A stretch of 64,000 nucleotides of DNA from Arenicola marina (taxonomy: Eukaryota; Annelida; Polychaeta; Arenicolidae): contig OZ025258.1 in assembly GCA_964019135.1 (NCBI GenBank), positions 28,390,186 to 28,454,185 on the forward strand. Reading direction: 5' to 3'. Below the pieces are notes generated by a model that was not told where the DNA came from, ran no database searches, and saw only the letters and a list, made by a program, of their open reading frames with translations. Position numbers and translations under genes: made by a program. Positions within the stretch are counted from its first letter, which is position 1. Each line of letters begins with the position of its first letter. This document shows positions 24,301 to 35,976 of this stretch, piece by piece.

Positions 24301-26815
24301 CAGTCCTTCTCCATTGTAAACCCTGAGGCGAGGGCAGCCCTCCACCCAGGCGATCCCCCCCCCCCCCACGGAAAAGGCTGTCCTCCTCCATAGTGAGCCC
24401 TGGGGCGTGGACAGCCCTCCACCCAGGCGAACCCTCCGGCTAAGTCAGTCCTCCTCCATTGCGAGCCATGGGGCGTGGGCATCCCTCCACCCAGGCGAAC
24501 CCTCCGGCCAAGGCAGGCCTCCTCCATAGTGAGCCCTGGGGCGTGGACAGCCCTCCACCTAGGCGCACCCTCCGGCCAAGGCAGTCCTCCTCCATAGTGA
24601 GCCCTGGGGCGAGGACAGCGATCCACCCGTGCGAACCCTCCGGTCAAGGCAGTCCTCCTCCATAGTGAGCCCTGGGGCGTGGGCAGCCCTCAACCCAGGC
24701 GAACCCTCGGGCCAAGGCAGTCCTCCTCCATAGTGAGCCCTGGGGCGTGGGCTCCCCTCCACCCAGGCGACCCCCCCCCCCCCCTCCCGCCCACGGAAAA
24801 TGCTGTCCTCCTCCATAGGGAGCCCTGGGGCGTGGGCAGCCCTCCACCCAGGCGAACCCTCCGGCCAAGGCAGTCCTTCTCCATTGCAAACCCTGAGGCG
24901 TGGGCAGGCCACCACCCAGGCGACCCCCCCCCCTCCCCCCCACGGAAAATGCTGTCCTCCTCCATAGGGAGCCCTGGGGCGTGGGCAGCCCTCCACCCAG
25001 GCGAACCCTCCGGCCAAGGCAGTCCTTCTCCATTGTAAACCCTGAGGCGTGGGCAGCCCTCCACCCAGGCGATCCCCCCCCCCCCCCCACGGAAAAGGCT
25101 GTCCTCCTCCATAGTGAGCCCTGGGGCGTGGACAGCCCTTCACCCAGGCGAACCCTCCGGCTAAAGCAGTCCTCCTCCATTGCGAGCCATGGGGCGTGGG
25201 CATCCCTCCACCCAGGCGAACCCTCCGGCCAAGGCAGGCCTCCTCCATAGTGAGCCCTGGGGCGTGGACAGCCCTCCACCCAGGCGCACCCTCCGTTCAA
25301 GGCAGTCCTCCTCCATAGTGAGCCCTGGGTCGTGGGCAGCCCTCCACCCAGGCGAACCCCCCGGCCAAAGCTGTCCTCCTCCATAGTGAGCCCTGGGCGT
25401 GGACAGCCCTCCACCCAGGCGACCCCTCCGTTCAAGGCAGTCCTCCTCCATAGTGAGCCCTGGGGCGTGGACAGCGATCCACCCGTGCGAACCCTCCGGT
25501 CAAGGCAGTCCTCCTCCATAGTGAGCCCTGGGGCGTGGGCAGCCCTCAACCCAGGCGAACCCTCGGGCCAAGGCAGTCCTCCTCCTTAGTGAGCCCTGGA
25601 GCGTGGACAGCCCTCCACCCAGGCGAACCCTCCGTTCAAGGCAGTCCTCCTCCATAGTGAGCCCTGGGGCGTGGACAGCGATCCACCCGTGCGAACCCTC
25701 CGGTCAAGGCAGTCCTCCTCCATAGTGAGCCCTGGGGCGTGGGCAGCCCTCCACCCAGGCGAACCCCTTCCGGAAAAGGCAGTCCTTCTCCATTGTGAAC
25801 CCTGAGGCGTGGGCAGCCCTCCACCCAGGCGACCCCCACCCCCCCCCCCCCCCACCCCACGGAAAATGCTGTCCTCCTCCATAGGGAGCCCTGGGGCGTG
25901 GGCAGCCCTCCACCCAGGCGAACCCTCCGGACAAGGCAGTCCTCCTCCATAGTGAGCTCTGGGGCGTGGACAACCCTCCACCCAGACGAACCCTCCGGCC
26001 AAGGCAGTCCTCCTGCATAGTGAGCCCTGGGGCGTGGGCAGCCCTCAACCCAGGCGAACCCTCGGGCCAAGGCAGTCCTCCTCCATAATGAGCCCTGGAG
26101 CGTGGGCAGCCCTCCACCCAGGCGAACCCCTTCCGGAAAAGGCAGTCCTTCTCCATTGTGAACCCTGAGGCGTGGGCAGCCCTCCACCCAGGCGACCCTT
26201 CCCCCCCCCCCCCCACGGAAAATGCTGTCCTCCTCCATTGTGAACCTTGGGGCGTGGACAGCCCTCCACCCAGGCAAACCCTCCGGACAAGGCAGTCCTC
26301 CTCCATGATGAGCCCTGGGGCGTGGACAGCCCTCCACCCAGGCGAACCCTCCGGTCAAGGCAGTTCTCCTTCATGGCGAGCCCTGGGGCATGGACAGCCC
26401 TCCACCCAGGCAAACCCTCCGGACAAGGCAGTTCTCCTCCATGGCGAGCCCTGGGGCGTGGACAACCCTCCACCCAGGCGAACCCTCCGGACAAGGCTGT
26501 CCTCCTCCATAGTGAGCCCTGGGGTGGGGGCAGCCCTCCACCCAGGCAAACCCTCCGGACAAGGCAGTCCTCCTCCATGGTGAGCCCTAGGACGTGGACG
26601 GCCCTCCACCCAGGCGAACCCTCCGGACAAGGCAGTCCTCCTCCATGGTGAGCCCTAGGACGTGGACGGCCCTCCACCCAGGCGAACCCTCCGGACAAGG
26701 CAGTCCTCATCCATGGCGAGCCATGTGGCGTGGACAGCCCTCCACCCAGGGGAACCCCCTCCGGACAAGGCACTCCTGCTCCATGGTGAGCCATGGAACA
26801 CCGTGTGTCATGTAG
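21306..26815. repeat. 68-bp G/C-rich minisatellite, about 80 units
   Basis: The unit starts CCATAGTGAGCCCTGGGGCG and recurs exactly every 68 bp (21371, 21439, 21507 and so on). The first part is homogeneous. From about 22925 an eight-unit block repeats with an offset of 543 bp. From about 24180 variant units with a C-run and ACGGAAAATGCTG are mixed in. The unit has no stop codon in any minus-strand frame, so all three stay open for more than 550 codons. These frames are composition artefacts and not called as genes. Confidence 0.95.
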
Positions 26816-27423
26816 TGTCATGGAACACCGGGCGCCAAGGCGTTTCCTGGTCGGCATTTTTTTGAGTAAAATGGAGTACTTGATCGCTTTGGGAATCGGC
26901 CGCCGTCTGACAGTCGCTGTGACCATGAATCTTCTCGTCAATTCTAGATGCAGTGCGTCTTGTCCTGCGGATGGAAAAAAACGACGACTTATCGCCATCG
27001 GGATCTGTGACCGGGACAGTCGCGTGCTGTTTGGCCTCCAATGAACTCTATAATGGAAAACATCCATATATATCAGGTTGGCGTAGAAGCCTAGTTGGAC
27101 AATCGCGTCCACGCTGCAAAAACGGCCTCTTTTCATTTCCTGCAATTTTATAAATCGTATGGCAGTAACATTTCCGGTTTAGTTTCATACCTTTATATTT
27201 CAGCGCCGCATTGTATATATATAGAATTTTCTTTGGTTTAAACGATAACGACGTAACCGAAATTGTTCATGTCTTCTCTTTCGTGTACCACGTGAGATAT
27301 GGTAGGATTTATTCTTACCATCTTTTTTTCTGTTTATACATATTTATTTATCATTTCATATATTTGATCATTAGCTCCCAACTTAAACAATCTTCGACTC
27401 CTAAACAGATTTACTCATGTTAC
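26816..27423. other. Non-coding stretch right of the minisatellite
   Basis: Unique sequence; minus frames that continue out of the minisatellite have no recognised domain. Confidence 0.4.
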
Positions 27424-27688
27424 CTGTCCATATCTGTTGATATGCAATCGGGAGAATTCGGCCAACTTCGGTGACGCGTGTACCGTGAAGCCATAGAACA
27501 TCCCGACCGACACGTGTTCCAATCTGACCACCGTCCCCAAGAGATACTCCCTGAGGACCTCTCTCTTCTGTGTTGTTTCTTCGAGAGTCCACTGCTCCAC
27601 GAGACAACGGTAGTACAGTGCGCCGGGGAGGGCGTCCCAGGTGGCCTGAATAGCATCGTCACTGACGCAGAGAACCGTCAGCGGCATA
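27424..27688 (-). CDS. Lone FN3-like exon
   Basis: An exon-like minus frame with an acceptor TTGTCTCGCAG and a donor GGACAG/GTAACATG. The peptide contains DAIQATWDALPGALYY, CLVEQW, VRLEHVSVGMFYGFTVHAS, which follow the spacing of FN3 strands (tryptophan after the first strand, tyrosine in the middle, a YxFTVxA strand near the end). It resembles the FN3 exon at 32763-33056 (VEWQEVPRAIYYSVQLD) more than copies A and C. Splice phases appear to be 2 and 0, unlike the 1-1 of its neighbours, so it may use a different partner or be a relic. No terminal exon follows before the minisatellite. Confidence 0.55.
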
Positions 27689-28967
27689 CTGCGAGACAAG
27701 GCCAACATATTAGCCCGTTATAAAATAAGTATATTTTTAAAACAAAAAAACCTCATTCGTCTGCTGGAACAAAGAGTATATTCAAATATCCATTCAATAA
27801 GAATTTTGTCATAACGTACCTTATCATGCAATGGCCTAAGCAAGATAGTGTCGTTTGGTGACCTCATAGTATGACCAGAACTTCTTTTAATCTCCGTCAA
27901 CGAGTACAATCTTCACAAAATATTACTAGCGAAGTGAAAAGTAAGTTATAAGGTAATCATATCCATGGGCTTGTCCAGGTGGTGGGGGGGGAGCACAGGG
28001 CGCGCGTCCCCCCCCCCCCCTTACAGACCCTAAAGTATATCTGTGCACCCCCCCCCCCCTCCCGCGGTCGTAAGATTCCAGTGTGACCCCCCCCTCACTC
28101 CCCGACCTCTTTTTTTTAAAATTGTGGCCCCGTTTGAACGGTTCCTACACACGCCCCTGATGGGTTAAAGTCATTAGTCTGTGAGTTCAGATAACTGTAA
28201 AGTGTTGTATAGGGAGATCATGGTCCAGACAGGTGCTTGGTCTGGTGGTGGGAGGCTGTGAATAGTGTGGATCCAGGGAGAGCCATCCGACCGGAACACC
28301 CGGATCCACCTTTTTTTAAAGCGATAATGACATTTTGTGGCAGTCCGTTTGTGTGGTCGTAAGGTTTTCGAACTTACCTAAAGTGAACCCCACCCTTTTT
28401 AAGCCTGGATTCGAGCCCGGAGAAAGAATTGTTGGGGTTAGTCCAATCAGGAAGTTAAGCTTGGGTGATATATACCGATGCATATTGCAATGTACTGCTT
28501 GTGACTGACTTCCTGATTTCACCGTGATATCCTGAAGCTGAATTATCGCGATATCATGACGTGTCTTAGTCCTGACGTCGATCAGATGATTCGTATCGAA
28601 CCCTCTCTAGGTAGCATGGCCTTACCTCGTGTGATTGTTGTCTGTTGTGGCTAAGGATACTTGCTGACGATTCATCCTGAACCATGCAGAGTACTTCTCT
28701 CTCTCTCGCTCTCTCACGCTATCTCTAGTAATGTATGGACTACGCAATCTGTGCCATGATGGCAAAATAGAAATTCCCACGCAGTCTACTTCCGCTTTGC
28801 TTTTCTCAGTTTCGTAACATAACTTTTGCAAAATATGCCTTCGATGCTCACAAAAGTGAGCTTCTGAGATTCTTAGACAACTGATACATGGCAGTGCCAT
28901 TCATCAATGAATTTTAGACATGCATCAGAAACACGTGGATATGTATTTAGAAAAATCAGACACTGAG
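27689..28967. other. Non-coding stretch with C/G runs
   Basis: C- and G-runs at 27980-28100. A minus frame at 28622-28900 contains KSKAEVD, faintly like the FN3 strand KAEVTW, but nothing else supports an exon. Confidence 0.4.
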
Positions 28968-29002
28968 GGCACTCAAAATTTAATTGCTAAATTTTGAGTG
29001 CC
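28968..29002. repeat. Perfect hairpin, 15-bp stem
   Basis: GGCACTCAAAATTTA, a five-base loop, then its exact complement. Confidence 0.85.
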
Positions 29003-29119
29003 AATGTTACAATGGAATAAATGTAAATTACTGTGCTACCCTTTATCGTCACACGAAACCCAAACATATTGAGGTACTGCCGGTCCCCCCACGATATCCT
29101 GTCTTAGAAGTCAACCCAC

Positions 29120-29445
29120 CAGATGAAAACCCTGTCTGTCTCCCCGCGACACCCCGACACCCCGCCTCCCCGCCACCCCGACACCCCGACAGCCCGGCAT
29201 CCCGGCACCCTGCCCACACCGCGCCGACACCCTGGCATCCCGGCACCCGCCACCTTGGCACTTTGGCACCCCGGCACCCTGGCACCCGACACACCGGCAC
29301 CCCGGCACTCCGACACCCCGGCACCCCGGCACCCTGGCACCCCGGAACCCCGGCACCCAGCCACACCCTGCCACACCCGGCACCCCGCCTCGACATCCCG
29401 GAACCCCGGCACCCGGCCCCGGCCTCCCGGCGGCCCGATACCATC
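29120..29445. repeat. C-rich minisatellite of CCCGGCACCCCGACA type
   Basis: Units of 7-8 and 15-16 bases, CACCCCGG and variants, fill the stretch. Open frames on both strands are low-complexity by-products. Confidence 0.9.
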
Positions 29446-30882
29446 AGTGTGCCTCACTGCCGTGGGGAGTAAGCCTGCTCTGTAGGTGCCACTACAGTAC
29501 TTCACCCTACCCCTCGGAGCACCCAACCCCCAAGAAGACACCTCTTAATCCTAGGCGTACCCGATTTATCAAACACTGCTTTCAAGTTTATGTTATATTT
29601 TATTGGAGATCAAAAATAACAACAAGTGGCATTACGCAGTAAAAAACAAGTATATGAAATATCTGAACATACACCTCACAGAGAATATTGATTTAAGCTA
29701 GTTAAAACAATGTATACAATTGCAGTAACACGCCATATCGATAGAGCAGTAGTTTGCAATTAAGTTCTAAATCAATACCAGAAGTGTGGGGTTTTTTTCG
29801 CTTCATATGCAGTCAGAATATGCAGCTTTGCCTATTACTTCATTATGCGTGATATCAAAACTTCATCAAATATTATGAACAGTAAAGCTAACAGTGAACA
29901 TCCTTGTCCTGAGCCGCGTTTCATATCAACCGCTGCTACACGTAGTGTTTGTGTACAATAGCATAGACAATCTATCTGACGTAATTTAATTAAAATATCC
30001 AGCATAGTTTTCTATTCAACACTGCTAAGACTAATAACAATGATCCTTTGTTAAAAGGCAGAAGGTATATGATGTCCTAATTCTCGTTAAATGTTGTCCG
30101 CTACCAGCCTTTGATTTATACCAATATACCGATTTGTAATATAGCCGCTTATAAATATATATATATCATCTATATAGGTCGTTATCATCTGTATCGATCA
30201 CATTATTATACACTGGCTTATACGTCCCTACCAATACAAGATCTAGTATGTTATCATCCGCATTGGGCAGACAAGCAGGACGGCAATTGACAATTTTCTG
30301 GTTACATTTAACCTTGCATGTGCGGCTCACTTCAGTCTCCGTGACCAGCTCAACACACCTACTCGAAAATACTGACATCAGGCGACAGATCGCGACCCCT
30401 TATATCGTGAAATCAGTTGTCTAGGAATCTCAGAAGCTCACATTTGTGAAAAAGTCTGCAGTCCTGACGTTTGCAGTTCTGAAGAGGGGGGGGGGCGTGG
30501 TCGTTTGTCTCAATTCCCACGGGACCTCTATAATTTTAACTACATTGATAACATGATACCAAAAAGGCAACGTTCAGAAATAGTGTCCGTCAGTCACCTT
30601 TAGGAAGGATCGGCCATTCTCCATATGTTCTCTGGTTGTTTACAAGATTCATATACGGTCAACTCTGCAACAACGCTCAATTGCTCTAAAATGCAACTCG
30701 TAATACTAAACATTAAAGTAGAACAGACTTGAAAGAAAGTTATATCGAAAGGACATCACAGATGGCTACGTACCAATGACAAATTTCTCATGGTTTTACC
30801 GCAGAATGACAGTTCCCCGGACATACCTTCCGCCATCTTTAGTTGGCCGTATCTGCACTTACGCACAATGAGTAATATGTTA
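29446..30882. other. Non-coding stretch, nothing firm
   Basis: A minus frame at 30166-30378 has a cysteine cluster (TCKVKCNQKIVNCRPAC) but no recognised family and no convincing splice pair. The rest is AT-rich. Confidence 0.35.
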
Positions 30883-31544
30883 TCACAGATTGCAGATAGT
30901 ACATTTCCGGTTTTTCGGCAGTCCGCCGTGCATAGGTCTGCCAGTCCACTCGGTGTCCTCGAACCATGCTCCGTGCCGGCTAATCAGGTCTCCAATGTCG
31001 ATGTCCTCTGTGCAGAGGATCTCAACCATCAGACCACCGCACGTCACGCGCATGCGCGGAGTGCCGGAAATTGTCACTTGATATTGTACGAATGGGTTGG
31101 TAGCGACATCTACTGAGAGAAGTTTTTCCCGACAGAATTGGTCCGCCTCCGATCCGTCTTTTGTCATCACCAACGTGACGTAATGTTGCTTAAAGTTGCA
31201 GTAAAAATCGGTAAAGTACAAATTCCGCAGTTTCTGAAACATGCATTCAGCAGGAATAAACAATCGCTCCGAGCCGAAGGGAGATGGCGTGCGAGGCTCT
31301 CCGTCTTCCCTTCCGACGTTGACGCTGAAGAAGACACCCTTTATGACGCCGTTGATCGGGGAACCTTGGTCGCCATTGTTGTCCTTGGTGCGTCCTATCA
31401 TGATGTTGTCATGACAAGACGCAATGTCGTTGAAGTAGTTGGGCATTTTTGTTCGATAGAACCAGCGGAGTCGCCGCATCGAGGAAGATGAAACTAGTCT
31501 CATAGCGCGTCGATGGAGTTCCTTCAGTTCTCCAATTGTTAGCT
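30883..31544 (-). CDS. PHYHIP-like gene B, C-terminal exon
   Basis: Terminal exon beginning after an acceptor ending ACATTTCAG in phase 1, giving ELTIGELKELHRRA at the start, and running to a natural stop. Motifs in order: WFYRTKMPNYFNDI, GDQGSPINGVIKGVFF, SPFGSERLFIPAE, RNLYFTDFYC, YVTLVMTKDGSEAD, FCREKL, VATNPFVQY, VEILCTEDIDIGD and the ending KCTICNL. This matches the family-specific region of PHYHIP/PHYHIPL along its whole length. It splices in phase to the FN3 exon 270 bases upstream. The frame is intact. Sequence differs clearly from A and C, so this copy is older than the A/C split. Confidence 0.9.
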
Positions 31545-31814
31545 CTGAAATGTAATTTACATGGAGTTCAATTATTTCATTCTGTATAAGCGACTTGCTT
31601 GGATAAATCACTTAAACCAAATGCATTACTTTAATCTTCATGGGCCAACATGGAAAAGGCCAGATAATGATAAAACTGGATAAACCGAATGGTACAGTCA
31701 ACGTCAACCCTAGGCTTAGACGTTAAATAAGACGTCCTCTTTAATTAAGTAGGTTTACGTGTTCAGTAGGGAAGAACAGGGCGTTTATAGCGATAAACTA
31801 ACTCAGGATCTTAC

Positions 31815-32338
31815 CTGCTCGAAAGTTTGTACTTCCCTCTGCTACAATGACAGGGTTGCCATTGGGGGTCTGCTGCTTGCCCTTCACAGTGACGTTGTAG
31901 AATTTTCCCGCCGTCAGGTTGAATCTGACGACGGTGTCGGTGAGGTCACCTTTGTATTTGGTAGTCTGCGCCCAAGCCTGAGCAGTGCGTTCCGTCAGTT
32001 GTGCATTGTACAGCATCGTCCTCGACTCGGCTAGCCAAGTCACTTCCGCTTCCGTTGTAGACTTTCTGTTGACATGGAGCGTCAAGCTTGTGACAACTGG
32101 CGTTGGTTGGCGAGAAGGACGCGTGCTCTTTACAGTGACCTCGTCGACGCTATCCGCCGTGGTTGTCTTGGCAACTGGCGCTGGTCGGCCAGAAGGACGC
32201 GTGCTCTTCGCAGTGACCTTGTCGACGCTATCCGCCGTTGTTGTCTTGGCAACTAGCGCTGGTCGGCCAGAAGGACGCGTGCTCTTCGCAGTGACCTTTC
32301 GACGCTATTCGCCTTGATGGTTGGGACAACTGGCGCGC
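31815..32338 (-). CDS. PHYHIP-like gene B, linker plus FN3 exon
   Basis: The exon has a strong acceptor ACGTTTTTGCAG and donor GAGCAG/GTAAGATC, both phase 1. The 5' part encodes about three 26-residue Thr/Ala/Pro/Lys-rich repeats (AKTTTADSVDEVTVKSTRPS), in frame with the FN3 domain (AEVTWLAESR, LYNAQLTERT, FYNVTVKGKQ, ending TNFRA). The exon is 524 bases; 525 would be a symmetrical 1-1 exon. One base is missing near 32299 in the most upstream repeat relative to the other two units, which breaks the frame there. Either a real lesion or a sequence error. The linker resembles mucin-type spacers and is absent from copies A and C. Confidence 0.8.
32095..32325. repeat. 78-bp coding tandem repeat, three units
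   Basis: AGAAGGACGCGTGCTCT recurs at 32113, 32191 and 32269, exactly 78 bp apart. 78 is a multiple of three, so copy number can change without breaking the frame. Confidence 0.9.
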
Positions 32339-32374
32339 CTGCAAAAACGTTCTAATGCAGGAAGCGGTATGTGT

Positions 32375-32414
32375 GGCTAAGTACTATAAAGCCATTGCTT
32401 TATAGTACTTAGCC
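32375..32414. repeat. Perfect 18-bp hairpin beside a splice acceptor
   Basis: GGCTAAGTACTATAAAGC, loop CATT, then the exact complement. It lies in the intron 37 bases upstream of the linker exon on the minus strand. Confidence 0.9.
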
Positions 32415-32762
32415 TCATGTGTCTAAAGGCTTAGCAGTACACTTCCTTGCGTGGGCGCGGCAATGTTGGGGCTAGGGGGGGGGAGGACTCTCTTTGCGAC
32501 CTCCACTTATAATCAGAATGACGGAATGAATTATGCGTTAATATATACGAATGGTTTTGATTCATGCATAAGCCCTTGTGTCACTATTAAACTATTAAAC
32601 CCACAAATGTGTTCAATCCAACAATACCGTAGGCCAAATTCATAAAAGAAAGTTTTTAGTGTGAATACTTAGAGAGCATATAACCTCAAATCGGTTCGTT
32701 CTATACGTACCATTCCGCAACCGATAAAACATCAAAATTGAAAAAGACACAATAAGTCTCAC

Positions 32763-33056
32763 CAGCCTCGCATGTGACGCTATTGGACGCCGTGTATGTC
32801 CAACAACAGCAGAAAGATCTCCGTAATAATGCTTTCACTGTCACGCGGTAGGCACCGCCAGCCTCTAGAGAAAACTTGACGTTGTTGCAAGTCATTCTAC
32901 AATGGGACACCGCGGTACGGTATACCGATCCATAGTCGCCAGACGTTCTCCTGTCCAGCTGCACAGAGTAATAGATTGCCCTGGGAACTTCCTGCCATTC
33001 CACGTGAGCCATGTTCGCGGTGTCAACAGTCACGTTAACCGATATTGTGGAGCGAC
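32763..33056 (-). CDS. PHYHIP-like gene B, first FN3 exon
   Basis: Symmetrical phase 1-1 exon of 294 bases with an acceptor ATGATAACAG and a donor GAGGCTG/GTGAGACT. The peptide shows an FN3 layout: ISVNVTVD, AHVEWQEVPRAIYYSVQLD, KFSLEAGGAYRVTVKALL. It is unusually rich in cysteine near the end (FCCCW and TCEAG). The donor phase matches the acceptor of the linker-FN3 exon at 32338. The gene therefore appears to encode FN3, repeat linker, FN3 and PHYHIP domain; vertebrate PHYHIP has one FN3. A first exon with a start codon was not identified. Confidence 0.8.
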
Positions 33057-35209
33057 CTGTTATCATACGTTTGGGAAAAAAACAATAGCAACATCAGGAC
33101 ACAGATATATAGTAAAATGTTTAATAAACGAGTATAAGAGGCAAACGTCCATTGCATCGCTAACATGAGGGGTGGGGTGGGGAGGGGGGGGGGCATCTTT
33201 TCTGATCTCCGCGATTGGCATCAAGGAATACTTGGAGATTCCCGATCAGCTGATAGCAATTTTGGGGGGATCCTTATCGGTACAAATCCTGTTTCAACGC
33301 GAACCCCCCTTTGTCTATTAACTGCGATCCGTTATAGCATTCAGCGAATTCCTCGGCGATATCACCATTGAGGTGAGTTTTTTCTCGCTCCCAGCTTTAA
33401 AATATCCTCATCTTGGAGTTTCGATATTGCTCTCCCTAATTGTTGGGGATTCGCGATTCAGATGGGTATCTCCCCTAACATACTGCATTGCGGACCTCAA
33501 CAGCGAAAATAATAACACCACGGCGGTAGTTAATGTGTTTCTCTGCTGCCCACATTCACCTATACATTAGAACATAGAACAACATTTCTCGTTTTGCAGT
33601 CAAAAGTACACAGGTTATCAATTATTGACCCCATTATTTGCTGAAAAATGTCTGACAGAGAGTGTCACTCGTTCACTCTAACGCGAACCACGTTTTCGCG
33701 TGTTATCATAAAGGTACGGATAACAGTGTGCAGATATCTATACAAAATAGACAGAATACCCTCAGGAGCGATAGCACCGGCTCGAATTCGAAACTGTCTT
33801 ACCAAAGCGGCCTTTACGTCTTTGGCGTACGTTTGGAGATCTTGTGGTGGACATGATCGCCTGTCGTCTGGCAGAGGATCAATCAACACAAGGCACTGAT
33901 CGGCGTTTGCAGCGCCCCCAGGTGGTGATGGTAGATGGCGATGAGTTGTCGCACTGTCACGTGCAAGCAGCAGATAAATTGAAGATCGTGAGCGGTTATT
34001 CAACACAATGTGTTATCTGGAAAAGCAGAATTTGAAAACAATTAGGCCTAGTAACGACACACCAAGTTATGGCGACAACGATCAACCGGATTATTGCCTA
34101 TGAACTAAAGCTAAACCGGGTTAATGCTGGTTAACCAGCGACAAACCGGGTTAATGTTGCTTAGCCAGCGACAAACAGGGTATTCTCACAGGTAACTCTG
34201 TGAACCTATATTAACAGCACTCACACTCACCGACATAGAAATCAAGGATTCCACAAATGACAGCTTTCAATGCTCGATGGCAAATCCCCTTGTTTGACAG
34301 CAACACTTCTCGGCCTGTCTATCCTGCTGCGTGTGTTCACGTGTCCACGCGCTCTGATACAGGGGTCTTATCGATTCAGCTCTTTCGGGAAAACGTGAAC
34401 TCGTTCCAGAATGCGGAGACTGCGCATCGAATAGGCCGCGCATCACCTGGTCTCTACTGGGAAACCCAACCATTCATTTTAATACCGCTTCTCGCACTCT
34501 ATTGTCAGTGGCCTATGTTGACACTGGTTCCGGAAAAAAAACATCCAGGTATAGATTTACGTGTCAGAAATTGAGATTTCATCATATTGTGTGTTAGGCT
34601 TACTACCCCCCAGTGACCAATTGACGACGCCATATCTCCCAGTAAACACGTCGCGTACAGCACCTAGTTACAGGCGCTATCGAGCGCCGTGCCGACAATA
34701 AAACGAAAAAATGTCACCTTTACGATGCTGGCCAAAACATGGAAAGCGCCGACAGCCCTAATTATATATGAAGCCTAATAAGAATACGAAGCTATTAACA
34801 GCTGTTTTCCTTCGTGTGTTCTAAGATCGAGATCATAATTGACTATTTGACCATTTACTGTCGCTGCGCTACGACCATAACTTGAACCCGTATCAGGCAT
34901 AATTGTTCACCCTTTCACCATCTCTTTGATCTGAATCCCCCCATAAAATGAACGTAGTAATACATTACCTTCGTAATGCACCTTCATAATCGTGCCTTCG
35001 CGTAAATGCTCAGGCAGGATTTTGGAGACTTGTGCAGTTTGTTAGCTTTTGTTGCAGTTTGTTAGCTAATGTCTGACATAAAAGTTGCACTGTGTTGGAC
35101 AAAACGTTACAATCGCAGACGCTTTAAAGTCACTGTTATATAAATATACTTAATAATAAGGCGAAAGATGTGCTTACGACTTCAATCATATTTGTTATAA
35201 TGTAGATTG
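33057..35209. other. Upstream of gene B; no firm exon
   Basis: A minus frame of 113 codons at 33665-34006 (with LVLIDPLPDDRR and RQFRIRAGAIAPEG) is coding-like but unrecognised, and no splice pair was settled. A 34-bp direct repeat around AAACCGGGTTAATG occurs at 34090-34190. Nothing else recognised. Confidence 0.35.
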
Positions 35210-35430
35210 GAGAATGTGTGTGAGGGGGAAGAAGATGGGGAGGAGAATTAACCCCCTTAGATCCGCCACTGGCTGTCACTATGCGATGTATTTCGCCCGA
35301 CTTTTACCAAAGATATTACTGTATTACTATCTTTATATTTTACAGCGTATCCTCAAGCTCCCATGTGTGTGCGTGAGGGGGGGGGGCGGGGTAGGGGGCT
35401 GCACCCCCCTCCCTCTAGATCCGCCCATAT
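35210..35430. repeat. Two fragments with MITE-like ends
   Basis: TTAGATCCGCCACTG at 35257 and CTAGATCCGCCC at 35414 resemble the end of the short hAT-like element at 35977-36130. Both lack a matching second end. A G-run lies between. Confidence 0.45.
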
Positions 35431-35434
35431 GATG

Positions 35435-35560
35435 CGATCTCCGAGTCAGAGTCAGAGTCAGAATTCGTTTATTTGACCTAAAGACTTTATGTAACACATA
35501 CAAGACAGAACATAGATATACGGCTTAGCTAGACTCCATTAAGACACAGGAAGGTCGCTA
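35435..35560 (-). mobile_element. LINE 3' tail
   Basis: Three GAGTCA units followed by AATTCGTTTATTTGACC. The layout is the same as the tail of the LINE ending at 58596, where GAGTTCA units precede TTCATTTATTTAACC. Only the tail is recognised; its upstream limit is unclear. Confidence 0.5.
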
Positions 35561-35976
35561 TCATGGGAGCCATCGAGGAAAGGTGGAGCGGGACATCGAT
35601 CTTCCAACATCTCATGGCCAGTGGCGGGCGGAAGTGCAGAGTGGAGTCCGATAACCCTGGACTTTAGCACCAAACCAGGATCGCCAACGAATACACTATT
35701 ACTTACTTGTAATGACAAGTATATGTCACTGGGGGATAGTAGGCTATTGGGGAAAAGCTGGGGAACTAACCAACCGTCATCATATTGGTGGGGGATATAG
35801 TATCGGAGTTGCAGAGGAGGGTAGGTATTTGGCTATAAATATGTGTGCACGGCGTCCCCACAACAACACAAAGACATAAGGACCCATGGCAATCTTTCAC
35901 AGTTATTTCGTGAAAACAAATCTGTTGATGGGTCAGAAAATATAACCGTGTCAAGGACAAATGCGGAAGGCCTAAA
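35561..35976. other. Non-coding stretch, nothing recognised
   Basis: Possibly more of the LINE 3' untranslated region; no coding motif seen. Confidence 0.3.

Noticed and set aside
21283-26358. Long minus-strand frames of 560-619 codons rich in Gly, Pro and Trp
   Set aside because: They follow wholly from a stop-free 68-bp repeat; all three frames are open and no non-repeat domain is attached.
29049-29541. Proline- and glycine-rich frames on both strands
   Set aside because: C-rich minisatellite by-products.
33665-34006. 113-codon minus frame
   Set aside because: Coding-like in places but no family, start or splice pair could be settled; left as a note only.
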